From assembly GCF_001421665.1 (NCBI RefSeq), contig NZ_LMKV01000028.1:857-64856 (forward strand): a stretch of 64,000 bases of DNA. The letters are read 5' to 3'. The stretch is from Sphingobium sp. Leaf26. GTDB taxonomy: Bacteria; Pseudomonadota; Alphaproteobacteria; Sphingomonadales; Sphingomonadaceae. The notes beneath the pieces were generated by a model. The model saw nothing but the letters and a program-made list of their open reading frames with translations. It was not told the DNA's origin and searched no databases. Positions within the stretch are counted from its first letter, which is position 1; each line of letters begins with the position of its first letter. Below are positions 8,742-16,856 of the stretch, piece by piece. The translations under genes and the position numbers were made by a program.

Positions 8742-9487
8742 GCATCTATGCAGGGCGCTTCGCGGGCCGCAACGCGATCATCACCGGCGGTGCGTCGGGC
8801 CTCGGCAAGCAGGTCGCCGCGCGGATCGTCGCGGAAGGCGGCCAGGTGGCGCTGTGGGATCTCAATCCCGAAGCGCTCGCCGCCACGCAGCAAGAAGTCG
8901 GCGCCGCCCATGTGGTCGCGCTGGACGTGTCGGACTATGCCGCCGTCGCCGCCGCGGCCAAGGAAACCGCGGCTGCTCTCGGCAAGGTCGATATCCTGAT
9001 CTGCTCGGCGGGCATCACCGGTGCGACCGCCACCATTTGGGACTATCCGGTGGACAGTTTCCAGCGGGTGATCGACATCAACCTGAACGGCCTCTTCTAC
9101 TGCAACCGGGAAGTCGTGCCGTTCCTGCTCGAAAACGGCTATGGCCGGATCGTCAACCTGGCGTCCGTCGCAGGCAAGGAAGGCAATCCCAACGCCAGCG
9201 CCTACAGCGCCAGCAAAGCGGGCGTCATCGGTTTCACCAAGTCGCTCGGCAAGGAACTGGCCGGCAAGGGCGTCATCGCCAACGCGCTGACCCCCGCCAC
9301 CTTCGAAAGCCCGATCCTGGCCCAGCTTCCCCAGAGTCAGGTCGACTATATGCGCTCGAAAATCCCCATGGGCCGCCTCGGCCTGATCGAGGAATCGGCC
9401 GCCATGGTCTGCTTCATGGCCAGCGAGGAATGCAGCTTCACCACCGCGTCGACCTTCGACACATCGGGAGGCCGTACCACCTTCTAA
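8738..9487 (+). CDS. LRA5: 2-keto-3-deoxy-L-rhamnonate 4-dehydrogenase (SDR family)
   Basis: A 249-aa short-chain dehydrogenase beginning at ATG 8738 inside the LRA6 stop. It has GGASGLGK at about residues 16-23, CSAG near 90, and the catalytic YSASK near 155. Its place in the operon assigns it to the NAD-dependent oxidation of 2-keto-3-deoxy-L-rhamnonate to the 2,4-diketo acid that LRA6 cleaves. The C-terminus (TFDTSGGRTTF) replaces the usual DGG ending with SGG, as I recall for this subgroup. The substrate assignment depends on context, since SDR sequences alone do not fix substrate. Confidence 0.88.
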   Translation: MSIYAGRFAGRNAIITGGASGLGKQVAARIVAEGGQVALWDLNPEALAATQQEVGAAHVVALDVSDYAAVAAAAKETAAALGKVDILICSAGITGATATIWDYPVDSFQRVIDINLNGLFYCNREVVPFLLENGYGRIVNLASVAGKEGNPNASAYSASKAGVIGFTKSLGKELAGKGVIANALTPATFESPILAQLPQSQVDYMRSKIPMGRLGLIEESAAMVCFMASEECSFTTASTFDTSGGRTTF

Positions 9488-9548
9488 CCAAAGTTGCGCG
9501 GCGCAACCGGCCGAAAAGAGCCGGAACGCCGCAGTTATGAGAATCTCT

Positions 9549-9642
9549 CCGTTCGCCCTGAGCCTGTCGAAGGGCAGGCTGAGCGAAGTCGAAGCCTTCG
9601 CTGCGCTCTGGCAGTGGCTTCGACTTCGCTCAGCCCGAACGG
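9549..9642. repeat. REP-type palindromic element inside the rhamnose operon
   Basis: The left arm CCGTTCGCCCTGAGCCTGTC and a right arm ending CGCTCAGCCCGAACGG enclose a shorter inner hairpin. It fills most of the 192-bp gap between LRA5 and LRA2 and leaves the LRA2 ribosome-binding site free. It is the same family as 4751, 42521 and 53460. Confidence 0.88.
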
Positions 9643-9679
9643 AAGGGATGTCGCTGAACCATTGCACCGGAGAGGTCGC

Positions 9680-10582
9680 ATGATCCCCTTTGTAGATGCC
9701 CATATCCATCTGTGGGATCTGAACCACATCCGCTACGACTGGCTGAGCGCGCCTTTTTCGGACGAAGGCCCGAACGGCAGCGTCGAGCCGATCGCCCATG
9801 ATTATGGCGTCGCCCAATATCGCGCCGATCTCGCCCGCTGGAATGTCGTGGGTGCCGTCCATGTCGACGCCGGCGCGGCGGCGGACAGCGCGCTGCGCGA
9901 AACCCAGTGGCTCGACGGTCTTGCCCAGATCGAAGGCCTGCCCACCGGCATCGTCGCCTTCGCCGCGCTGAACGATCCTGACGTCGATGCGCTGCTGACC
10001 GCGCAGGCGGCGCACCCCCGCGTCAAGGGTATCCGCCATATCGTCAACTGGCATCCAGACCCCAAGCGCACCTATGGCCCGATCGACCTGACCGTCGATC
10101 CCCAATGGCAGGCGGGCTATGCCTTGCTCGCAAAACATGGCCTGTCCTTCGACCTGCAATGCTATCCGGGCCAGATGCCGGGCCTCGCCCCCCTGATCGA
10201 ACGTCATCCCGACATCCCGGTGATCATCAACCATATGGGCATGCCGGTCCTGACCGACCCCGATGGCCTGGCGGACTGGCGCACGGGCATGAAAGCGCTT
10301 GCCGCGCTGCCCCATGTCGCGGTCAAGCTGTCTGGCATGGGCTTCATCCGCCGCGACTGGAGCCGCGAAAATATCGAACCGCTGGTGCGCGAAACGATCG
10401 ACCTGTTCGGGACGACACGCTGCGCCTTCGCCAGCGACACGCCCACCGACAAGCTGTTCGCGCCGATCGACCGTTATATGGACGCCTATCACGCCATCGT
10501 CGCGGACTTTTCCGAAGCCGACCGCCGCGCGCTCTTCGCCGGCAACGCCAATCGCCTCTATCGCCTGGGACTTGACCTATGA
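9680..10582 (+). CDS. LRA2: L-rhamnono-lactonase (amidohydrolase family 2)
   Basis: A 300-aa TIM-barrel amidohydrolase of the COG3618 type, with FVDAHIHLWD at residues 4-13, INHMGMP near 183 and the metal-site Asp in ASDTPTD near 251. Family members include sugar-lactone hydrolases such as L-fucono-1,4-lactonase. In this operon the needed reaction is hydrolysis of L-rhamnono-1,4-lactone to L-rhamnonate. The start at ATG 9680 follows GGAGAGG at good spacing. It overlaps rhaT by ATGA. The lactonase role is inferred from fold plus pathway completeness. Confidence 0.85.
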   Translation: MIPFVDAHIHLWDLNHIRYDWLSAPFSDEGPNGSVEPIAHDYGVAQYRADLARWNVVGAVHVDAGAAADSALRETQWLDGLAQIEGLPTGIVAFAALNDPDVDALLTAQAAHPRVKGIRHIVNWHPDPKRTYGPIDLTVDPQWQAGYALLAKHGLSFDLQCYPGQMPGLAPLIERHPDIPVIINHMGMPVLTDPDGLADWRTGMKALAALPHVAVKLSGMGFIRRDWSRENIEPLVRETIDLFGTTRCAFASDTPTDKLFAPIDRYMDAYHAIVADFSEADRRALFAGNANRLYRLGLDL

Positions 10583-11640
10583 TCGGGAATCCGCTGCTCG
10601 GCGTCCTCTTCCATTGGCTTGGCGGTTTCGCCTCGGCCAGCTTCTATGTCCCCTTTCGTGGCGTCAAACGCTGGAACTGGGAAATTTTCTGGCTGACCGG
10701 CGGCATCTTCTCCTGGGTCATCGCACCCTGGTTCTTCGCCTCGGTCCAGACCAGCGACCTGCTGGGCGTGATGCGCCAGGTGCCGTCCTCCATCGTCGGC
10801 TGGTGCGTCTTCTTCGGCATCCTGTGGGGCTTTGGTGGCCTGACCTATGGCCTCACCATGCGCTATCTTGGCCTGTCGCTGGGCATGGCGGTGGTGCTCG
10901 GCCTCTGCACCGTCTTCGGCACATTGATCCCGCCCATCTTCGACGGCAGCTTCATGACGGAGATCGCCGGCACGACCCACGGCCAGATCGTTCTCCTCGG
11001 CCTGGCTGTCACGGTGCTGGGTATCGTCGTCGTCGCCCGTGCCGGCGCGCGCAAGGATGAGGCGCTCAGCCCCGCGCAAAAGGCCGCCGCCGTCGCGGAG
11101 TTCGATTTCAAAAAGGGCATCGCCGTCGCCATCTTCTCCGGCATCATGTCCAGTTGCTTCGCCTTCGGCCTGGCGGCGGGCGAGCCGGTCAAGGCGCTGT
11201 CCGCCGCCGCCGGCACCGGCCCACTCTGGACCGGCCTGCCCACCCTGTGCCTCGTCATGTTCGGCGGCCTCATCACCAACGCGCTCTGGTGCGGCTGGCT
11301 GATCGTGAAGAACAGGTCGGCGGGCCAGTGGATCGGCGCCCCCGACGCATCGGGCCAGCGCCCGAAACTGCTCCCCAATTTCCTGCTCTGCGCGCTCGCC
11401 GGCACCGCCTGGTATTTCCAGTTCTTCTTCTACACCATGGGCGAAAGCCAGATGGGCCGCTTCGGCTTTTCGAGCTGGACGTTGCACATGGCCTCGATCA
11501 TCATCTTCGGCACCTGCTGGGGCTTCGCTTTCCGCGAATGGAAGGACGCCGCACCCGCCGTCCGCCGCATGGTGTGGAGCGGGGTCGCCCTGCTGATCCT
11601 GGCCACCATCATCATCGGTTACGGCAACCGGCTCGCCTGA
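10579..11640 (+). CDS. rhaT: L-rhamnose/proton symporter RhaT
   Basis: A 353-aa inner-membrane protein with about ten hydrophobic segments. Features recognisable from RhaT include the N-terminal GGFASASFYVPF, WEIFWLTGGIFSW near residue 35, and GFGGLTYGLTMRYLGLSLG near residue 90. It imports L-rhamnose with H+. Its start overlaps the LRA2 stop by ATGA, and its stop overlaps the next ATG (TGATG), so the whole plus-strand cluster reads as one operon. Together with rhamnose mutarotase (25077) it delivers the sugar to LRA1. Confidence 0.93.
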   Translation: MIGNPLLGVLFHWLGGFASASFYVPFRGVKRWNWEIFWLTGGIFSWVIAPWFFASVQTSDLLGVMRQVPSSIVGWCVFFGILWGFGGLTYGLTMRYLGLSLGMAVVLGLCTVFGTLIPPIFDGSFMTEIAGTTHGQIVLLGLAVTVLGIVVVARAGARKDEALSPAQKAAAVAEFDFKKGIAVAIFSGIMSSCFAFGLAAGEPVKALSAAAGTGPLWTGLPTLCLVMFGGLITNALWCGWLIVKNRSAGQWIGAPDASGQRPKLLPNFLLCALAGTAWYFQFFFYTMGESQMGRFGFSSWTLHMASIIIFGTCWGFAFREWKDAAPAVRRMVWSGVALLILATIIIGYGNRLA

Positions 11641-12680
11641 TGCGCCGGTTGCTGGTCGCGCTGCTGCTTGCGCTCGCCACGCCCGCAGTGGCGGCCGACG
11701 CGCCGCTGCTGACCTCCCACCTGCGCATCCACGATCCCTTCGTCGTCGCGGAGGAGGAGAGCAAAACCTACTGGCTCTTCTCAAAGAACGATCCGGCCGT
11801 CACCGGCGACAAACGGCTCGGCATCATGGCCTATGCCAGCGCCGACCTCGCCCATTGGCAGAGGCCCAAGCTCGTTTTCGCCTTGCCGGACGACAATTGG
11901 GCCAAGGACGGCGGCTGGGCGCCCGAAGTCCATGCGTGGAAGGGCCGCTGGTATCTGTTCGCGACCTTCCACAATGACAGGGCGCCGATCGTCTCCACCG
12001 GAAAGCGCCCGCTCTACCGCCGCGCGACCCTGCTCGCGGTCGCCGACCGGGTCGATGGCCCTTATACAATACTCCACAAGGGCGAACCGCCGACACCTGC
12101 CACGGCCATGACGCTCGACGGCACGCTCCATGTCGATGCAGCGGGCAAGCCATGGATGGTCTATGCCCATGAATGGCTGCAAATGGGCGTCGGCACGATC
12201 GAGGCGCTGCCGCTGAAGGATGACCTGTCCCCCGCTGGCAAGGCCCGCCTCCTGTTCCGCGCCGATGACGCCGGCTGGGTCGTCGGCCAGAAACAACCCG
12301 AAGGCGACACCGGTTACGTCACCGACGGCCCCCAACTCTTCCGCACGCATACCGGCACCTTGCTGATGCTCTGGTCCAGTTGGGGCAAGGACGGCTATGT
12401 TCAGGCGCAGGCGAGGTCGAAAAGCGGCACGCTCGCCGGCCCCTGGGAACAACTCGGCCCGCTGGTCGAGCGCGACAGTGGCCATGGCATGCTCTTTCGC
12501 ACCTTCGACGGCCGGCTGATGCTGGTCCTGCACCGTCCGTTCAAGCGGGCGCTCGCCAAATTCTACGAGATGCGCGATGCCGGCGACCGGGTCGAGGTGG
12601 TGCGCGAAGCGGTCGAACTGGATGGGGAGGCCTGGCCCACCCATGGCTGCCCGATGGAGGCACAAGATGCTGGCTGCTGA
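11640..12680 (+). CDS. Exported GH43-like glycosidase
   Basis: A 346-aa protein with a clear signal peptide (RRLLVALLLALATPAVAADA). The rest has the repeating character of a five-bladed beta-propeller of the GH43 clan: an early Asp in IHDPFV near residue 31, a Glu in WAPEVHAW near 95, and further DGTLHVD and VTDGPQLF segments. GH43 enzymes are mostly alpha-L-arabinofuranosidases, beta-xylosidases or beta-galactosidases of plant side chains. Its position at the end of the rhamnose operon suggests trimming of arabinan or galactan side chains on rhamnogalacturonan. The precise specificity is unknown. Confidence 0.75.
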   Translation: MRRLLVALLLALATPAVAADAPLLTSHLRIHDPFVVAEEESKTYWLFSKNDPAVTGDKRLGIMAYASADLAHWQRPKLVFALPDDNWAKDGGWAPEVHAWKGRWYLFATFHNDRAPIVSTGKRPLYRRATLLAVADRVDGPYTILHKGEPPTPATAMTLDGTLHVDAAGKPWMVYAHEWLQMGVGTIEALPLKDDLSPAGKARLLFRADDAGWVVGQKQPEGDTGYVTDGPQLFRTHTGTLLMLWSSWGKDGYVQAQARSKSGTLAGPWEQLGPLVERDSGHGMLFRTFDGRLMLVLHRPFKRALAKFYEMRDAGDRVEVVREAVELDGEAWPTHGCPMEAQDAGC

Positions 12681-13485
12681 TATCGTCTGGCCGCTGCACG
12701 GCGCGGCAAGCGGCGCCTTCACGCTGGAGGATGGCGCGGCGCCGCCCGAACAGGCCGTCGTCACCACCGTCGATAGCCCCGTCCTGCTCGGCTACGCCCC
12801 CGAAAGCCCCAACGGCCGCGCCATGCTGATCCTCGGCGGCGGTGGCTATACCGCGCTGATGGCGGGGCGGGAGGGGGTGCAGGTCGCCCGCTGGCTGACC
12901 GCGCTCGGCTATCACGCCTTCGTCCTGATCCACCGCTTCCCCCATGCGGGCACCGGCCCGTCCGCGCCGCTCGATGATGCGCTGGCGGCGATGGCCATGA
13001 TCCGCGCCAGCGCCCTCGCGCCCAACGGGCTGGGCGTGGTCGGCCTGTCTTCGGGCGGCCATCTCGCCGCCTGCCTGATCGCCGGCTATCCGGCGGCCTG
13101 GGGCAGCACGCAGCCACAGCGTCCCGACATACTCGTCATCGGCTATGCCCCCATCTCCACCAATGCGAAGGGGCGTACGATCATCGCGGACAAGCCGCCC
13201 TTGCCGCCGCTGGAGAAACAGGCGCTCTACGACGCGCTTCAGCCCGACGCGCAACTGCTGGCCGATCCGCCACCGACCTTCATCGTCTATGCCGGCAACG
13301 ACCCGGTCGTGCCGGTCGCCAACGCCCACCGCCTGCATGGTGCGCTGAAGGCGGCAGGCTCCAGCCCGGAACTCCATATCTTCGCCGACGCCCCCCACGG
13401 CTTCGCGCTCGACACGCCGGACCAGCCGGTATCGCTCTGGCCCCGCCTGTGCGAAGCCTGGCTGCGGCAGGTGGGCTTTCTGTAG
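12667..13485 (+). CDS. Alpha/beta hydrolase, probable esterase
   Basis: A 272-aa alpha/beta hydrolase without an obvious signal peptide. The start at ATG 12667 overlaps the GH43 stop by 14 bp and follows a GGAGG. Motifs are LILGGGGYTALM near residue 53 (oxyanion loop), nucleophile elbow GLSSGGHLAA near 128, acid Asp in NDPVVP near 214, and His in APHGFAL near 242. It is related in type to the exported hydrolase at 2947. It is probably a cytoplasmic deacetylase for imported sugars or oligosaccharides, but this is context only. It is the last gene of the plus-strand operon. Confidence 0.75.
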   Translation: MLAADIVWPLHGAASGAFTLEDGAAPPEQAVVTTVDSPVLLGYAPESPNGRAMLILGGGGYTALMAGREGVQVARWLTALGYHAFVLIHRFPHAGTGPSAPLDDALAAMAMIRASALAPNGLGVVGLSSGGHLAACLIAGYPAAWGSTQPQRPDILVIGYAPISTNAKGRTIIADKPPLPPLEKQALYDALQPDAQLLADPPPTFIVYAGNDPVVPVANAHRLHGALKAAGSSPELHIFADAPHGFALDTPDQPVSLWPRLCEAWLRQVGFL

Positions 13486-13542
13486 GGGCTACCCACCAGA
13501 TCGTGCGGTTATCTCGCTTCACGCGGCCTTGAATGAAGCGTT

Positions 13543-13560
13543 CCCCGGCGCAGGCCGGGG
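13543..13560. repeat. Short palindromic repeat (CCCCGG...CCGGGG)
   Basis: CCCCGGCGCAGGCCGGGG forms a compact hairpin, followed by TCCAGAG. It lies in the 110-bp gap between two convergent genes and may act as a terminator or a REP-like element. It is a different family from the 9549 element. Confidence 0.55.
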
Positions 13561-13595
13561 TCCAGAGAGCCATGCGTTCACATCGCTACCAAGGA

Positions 13596-14645
13596 TCAAT
13601 GCCGCGCTGGCACCGCGTCCGACTGGCGGCGGATCAGTTGATAATCCAGCTTCACCTTGCCGACGATCGCGTCCGCGCCCTCGTCCTGGCTGCGGAACCG
13701 CATCGCCAGCAGGCCGATCGCCTCCCGGCTCATATCGCGGATCGGCTGGCGGATGGTGGTCAGCGCCGGCCAGATCGCGCTCGCCAGCGGGGTATCGTCG
13801 AACCCGCAGATGCTGATCTCCGCCGGCACATTGACCTTGCGCTGATGCGCCACGGTGATGGCGGCGGCGGCCATATCGTCGTTACAGGCGAAGATCGCCG
13901 TCGGCCGCGCGTCCATCGCCATCAGCCGCTCGGCCGCATCCAGCCCCGACCGGTAGGTGAAATCCCCCGGCACGATCAGCGCCTCGTCCAGATCAAGCGC
14001 ATGATGCACCAGCGCATCCTTATAGCCCTGCAAACGCCGCGCGCTCGACCGGTGGCGCGGATTGCCCTCGATAAAGCCGATCCTCTCATGCCCCAGTTCG
14101 ATCAGATGCCGGGTCAGGTCATAGGCGGCATGGCGGTCGTCGGTGCTGACGCTCAGCATGTCGGGCACATCCTGGTCCGTGGCGATGGCGACGATGGCGA
14201 TGTCGCGGGCGCGCAGCCCCTCGATCAGTTCCGCCCAGTCGCACAAGGGCGGCGGCAGGATCACGCCCGCCACATGGGCATGGGCGACCTGCTCGACGAT
14301 CTCCGAGGCGAAGGCCCCCGGCGCACATTGTTCGACCACCAGATGCAGATGCCGCTGCGGCGCCTCGCTCATCGCGCCCAGCAGCAATTCGCCCAGATAG
14401 GCCGATGTCGTGCTGTGGCTGTGCAACAAGGCGACCCGCCGGTCCGCGCTCCCGGCCAGCGCCCGCGCCGACGCATTGGGAACATAGCCCAGCGCCTTGA
14501 CCGCCAGGTCCACCGCGCGCCTCGCCTTGGCGCTGACCAGCGCCTTGCCGTTGACCGCGCGCGACGCGGTCATGATCGACACGCCCGCATGGGCGGCGAC
14601 GTCCTTGATCGTGGGCGGTTTCGTCTTCGGGTCGCTTTTCTGCAT
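13596..14645 (-). CDS. LacI-family transcriptional regulator
   Basis: A 349-aa LacI/GalR regulator. The start at ATG 14645 follows GGGAAGA; an upstream in-frame start at 14675 would add 10 residues. The helix-turn-helix TIKDVAAHAGVSIMTASRAV occupies about residues 12-31, followed by the hinge and a periplasmic-binding-protein-like sugar domain (ICGFDDTPLASAIWPALTTI near 270). It is last in a minus-strand run MFS transporter - SGNH esterase - GH43-like - lacI. It therefore probably responds to a sugar released by those enzymes and controls that sub-operon. Confidence 0.88.
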   Translation of the reverse strand: MQKSDPKTKPPTIKDVAAHAGVSIMTASRAVNGKALVSAKARRAVDLAVKALGYVPNASARALAGSADRRVALLHSHSTTSAYLGELLLGAMSEAPQRHLHLVVEQCAPGAFASEIVEQVAHAHVAGVILPPPLCDWAELIEGLRARDIAIVAIATDQDVPDMLSVSTDDRHAAYDLTRHLIELGHERIGFIEGNPRHRSSARRLQGYKDALVHHALDLDEALIVPGDFTYRSGLDAAERLMAMDARPTAIFACNDDMAAAAITVAHQRKVNVPAEISICGFDDTPLASAIWPALTTIRQPIRDMSREAIGLLAMRFRSQDEGADAIVGKVKLDYQLIRRQSDAVPARH

Positions 14646-14689
14646 CCGCTCTTCCCTAGCCGCTTTTGCGGCCAAGGAAAATCGGCTGT

Positions 14690-15652
14690 TCAGCGTGTCA
14701 GCCGAACATGGGTCGGCGCCTCGCGATCGACGCTGATGACGCCATCCTTTTCCGTCAGTTCGGCGATTTGCAGCACGCTGCGCCGCTTCCAGTCGGGACT
14801 GGCCTTCGCCTCGTCCTCACCGTCCTGATGCACGAAATAGAGGATATAGGCCCTATCGCCCGCAACGACGATGTCGGGATGCTGCCCCTTCGCCCGATCG
14901 GTCGGCTGCAACCCCGGCGTGGCGAGGATATGGCCCGGCTGCGTCGTCCAATGTCGCCCATCGTCGGACCGCATCACCAGCAATCCCTTCCACGCATCGG
15001 AAATCAGCCAGTATCGCCCCTTCCACCGGAATGCCTTGGGCCCTTCACCCGGCGTCCGGGTCAGCCGGTCCTTCACCGTCCAGTGGATCAGGTCATCGCT
15101 GTCGGCGGTGACGATCGCCTTGTCCTGCCGCTCGTCATTGAAGAACAGCTGATAGCCCCCTTTGGGCAGCGCCAGCACGCTCGCGTCGATCACCCGGTCC
15201 GATCCCAGCTCCAGCTTCTCGCCACAGGTCCAGTCTTTCAGGTCCGGGCTGGTCAGGTGCACGATGAAGCGCGGCGCATTCCAGTCGCGAAACACACCCG
15301 GCACCACCGTCAGCCACATATGCCACTGGCCCGCCAGCCATTGCACTTCGGGCGCCCATAGCGTCTCGCCGGTGCAGGCCCTGGGAATCTCGGCGGTCCC
15401 GCCATAGGTCCAGTGCGCCCCGTCCTTCGACCGGGCGACGCCGATCGCGGTGCCATGGACCCAGCGCACATCCCTGGGATCGTCCATGGGCAGGTCGGCG
15501 CGCCGATTGGTGTAGAACATCACCCATTCGCCCGTCCGCCGATCCCGCACGGTGGAGGCGTCGGCCGCCCCGTCATGCACCGGATCGCGGAACAGCGGCT
15601 TGGGCGCCACTGTGCCGCCTGCCGCCGCCAGCAGCATCAGCGTCCCGATCAT
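14690..15652 (-). CDS. GH43/GH117-clan beta-propeller glycosidase-like protein
   Basis: A 320-aa protein with a weak, short N-terminal hydrophobic segment (MIGTLMLLAAAGGTVA) that may be a signal peptide. The propeller repeats include an early DPVHDGAADAS, WAPEVQWLAGQWHMWLTV near residue 100 and a VIDASVLAL stretch. The Asp and Glu positions suit a five-bladed-propeller glycosidase of the GH43, GH117 or related clans. I cannot assign the exact family or substrate. Its ATG overlaps the stop of the SGNH gene (ATGA), and the lacI gene follows 44 bp downstream. Confidence 0.65.
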   Translation of the reverse strand: MIGTLMLLAAAGGTVAPKPLFRDPVHDGAADASTVRDRRTGEWVMFYTNRRADLPMDDPRDVRWVHGTAIGVARSKDGAHWTYGGTAEIPRACTGETLWAPEVQWLAGQWHMWLTVVPGVFRDWNAPRFIVHLTSPDLKDWTCGEKLELGSDRVIDASVLALPKGGYQLFFNDERQDKAIVTADSDDLIHWTVKDRLTRTPGEGPKAFRWKGRYWLISDAWKGLLVMRSDDGRHWTTQPGHILATPGLQPTDRAKGQHPDIVVAGDRAYILYFVHQDGEDEAKASPDWKRRSVLQIAELTEKDGVISVDREAPTHVRLTR

Positions 15653-16839
15653 CGCAGCAGCTTCAGATCGACGGCGTCGGCCATGACCCGGAATCCCGCG
15701 TCATTGGGGTGCAGCGCATCGCCGACATCATAGGGCTTTGCCATGCGCGCGGGATCGGCCGGATCGGCGATCGCCTTGGCCAGATCCACGAACCCGTCCG
15801 CCTCGCCGTTCTGCCGAATCCAGTCATTGACCGCGACCCGCACCGCCTCGCCTCCGTCGCTCCAGTAACCCGCGCCCTTATAGGGCAGGATGGTGGCCAA
15901 TATGACCTTCACCCCCCGGTCATGCGCCCGCGCGATCATCTGGCGGTATGCCCCGATCAGCTCGTCGCGGGTCGGGATCGGGCGCTGCTGTGCAAAGGCC
16001 GACCCGATATCGTTCACCCCTTCCAGCACCACCACATGGGTCACGCCCGGCACCGCGAGCACATCGGCGTCGAATCGTGCCAGCGCATTGTCGCCCTCGC
16101 CTTCGCTCAGCAGCCGGTTGGCGCTGATCCCGGCATTGGCGACCCCCACGGACGTCCGCCCGGCCTTCTGCAACCGCTCCGCCAGCAGGTCGGGCCAGCG
16201 CCGGTTGCTGTCCGGCGTCGCGCGCACCCCGTCGGTGATGGAATCGCCCAGCGTCACGATGGTCGTCCCCGCCCGGCGATTCTCCACTTCCACGCCGGAC
16301 AGGATGATGCGCGGCCCGATCACCGTCGCGTCGGTCAGGCGGGTCGCTCCGGTCTGGTCGCCCGGCGCGGTCCATCCGGTCGCGGCCGAATAGCTGTGGA
16401 CCGTGGCGTCCGGCGCGCCCTGCGGCAGATGCAGGCTGATCGTCAGCTGGGTCAGCGGCTTGACCGGCATCGCGATCGGATCGCTCAGCAACGGCGCGCG
16501 TGCCGGCACGGTCGCGCCCTGCGCGCCGTTGAAGGTCACGACATGGTCGGACCCTGCCACGATCGCGCCATTCTCGTCCGTCATCGCGACATGCACCGCG
16601 CCCAGCAGCAACGGCTGGCCCGTCATCTCGTTCGACAGGCGCAGCCGGATACGCTGTCCGCCGCTGCTGATCCGCACCACCTGTCGCACGGTCCGGTCCT
16701 GCAAGTCCGGGCGTTTCTCCGGCGGCGCCTTCGACATCAAAGGCGCGGCCATCCAGCTACGCGACCAGCCATCGGCCAGCGCCGGCGCCGTCATCAGTGC
16801 GCCCGTCAGTAGCACGCCCAGCAAAAAGCTCCGCTGCAT
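15649..16839 (-). CDS. Exported SGNH/GDSL hydrolase
   Basis: A 396-aa protein. Three ATG codons stand in tandem at 16845, 16842 and 16839 behind GGGGAGG; the third gives the best spacing. A signal peptide ends near ALADG. An N-terminal beta-rich region of about 170 residues precedes the SGNH catalytic domain: TLGDSITDG near residue 196, GVNDIGS near 273 and DALHPNDAG near 378. This two-part layout resembles large GDSL esterases that deacetylate or deacylate glycans. It lies between the MFS transporter gene and the GH43-like gene, 17 bp after the former. The substrate is unknown; an acetylated pectic or hemicellulosic side chain is an inference. Confidence 0.8.
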   Translation of the reverse strand: MQRSFLLGVLLTGALMTAPALADGWSRSWMAAPLMSKAPPEKRPDLQDRTVRQVVRISSGGQRIRLRLSNEMTGQPLLLGAVHVAMTDENGAIVAGSDHVVTFNGAQGATVPARAPLLSDPIAMPVKPLTQLTISLHLPQGAPDATVHSYSAATGWTAPGDQTGATRLTDATVIGPRIILSGVEVENRRAGTTIVTLGDSITDGVRATPDSNRRWPDLLAERLQKAGRTSVGVANAGISANRLLSEGEGDNALARFDADVLAVPGVTHVVVLEGVNDIGSAFAQQRPIPTRDELIGAYRQMIARAHDRGVKVILATILPYKGAGYWSDGGEAVRVAVNDWIRQNGEADGFVDLAKAIADPADPARMAKPYDVGDALHPNDAGFRVMADAVDLKLLR

Positions 16840-16856
16840 CATCATCCTCCCCTTGT

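Noticed and set aside
13543..13560. Reading the GC hairpin as a definite terminator
   Set aside because: There is no T-run on either side. It is listed only as a repeat, because the wording also fits an interspersed palindrome.
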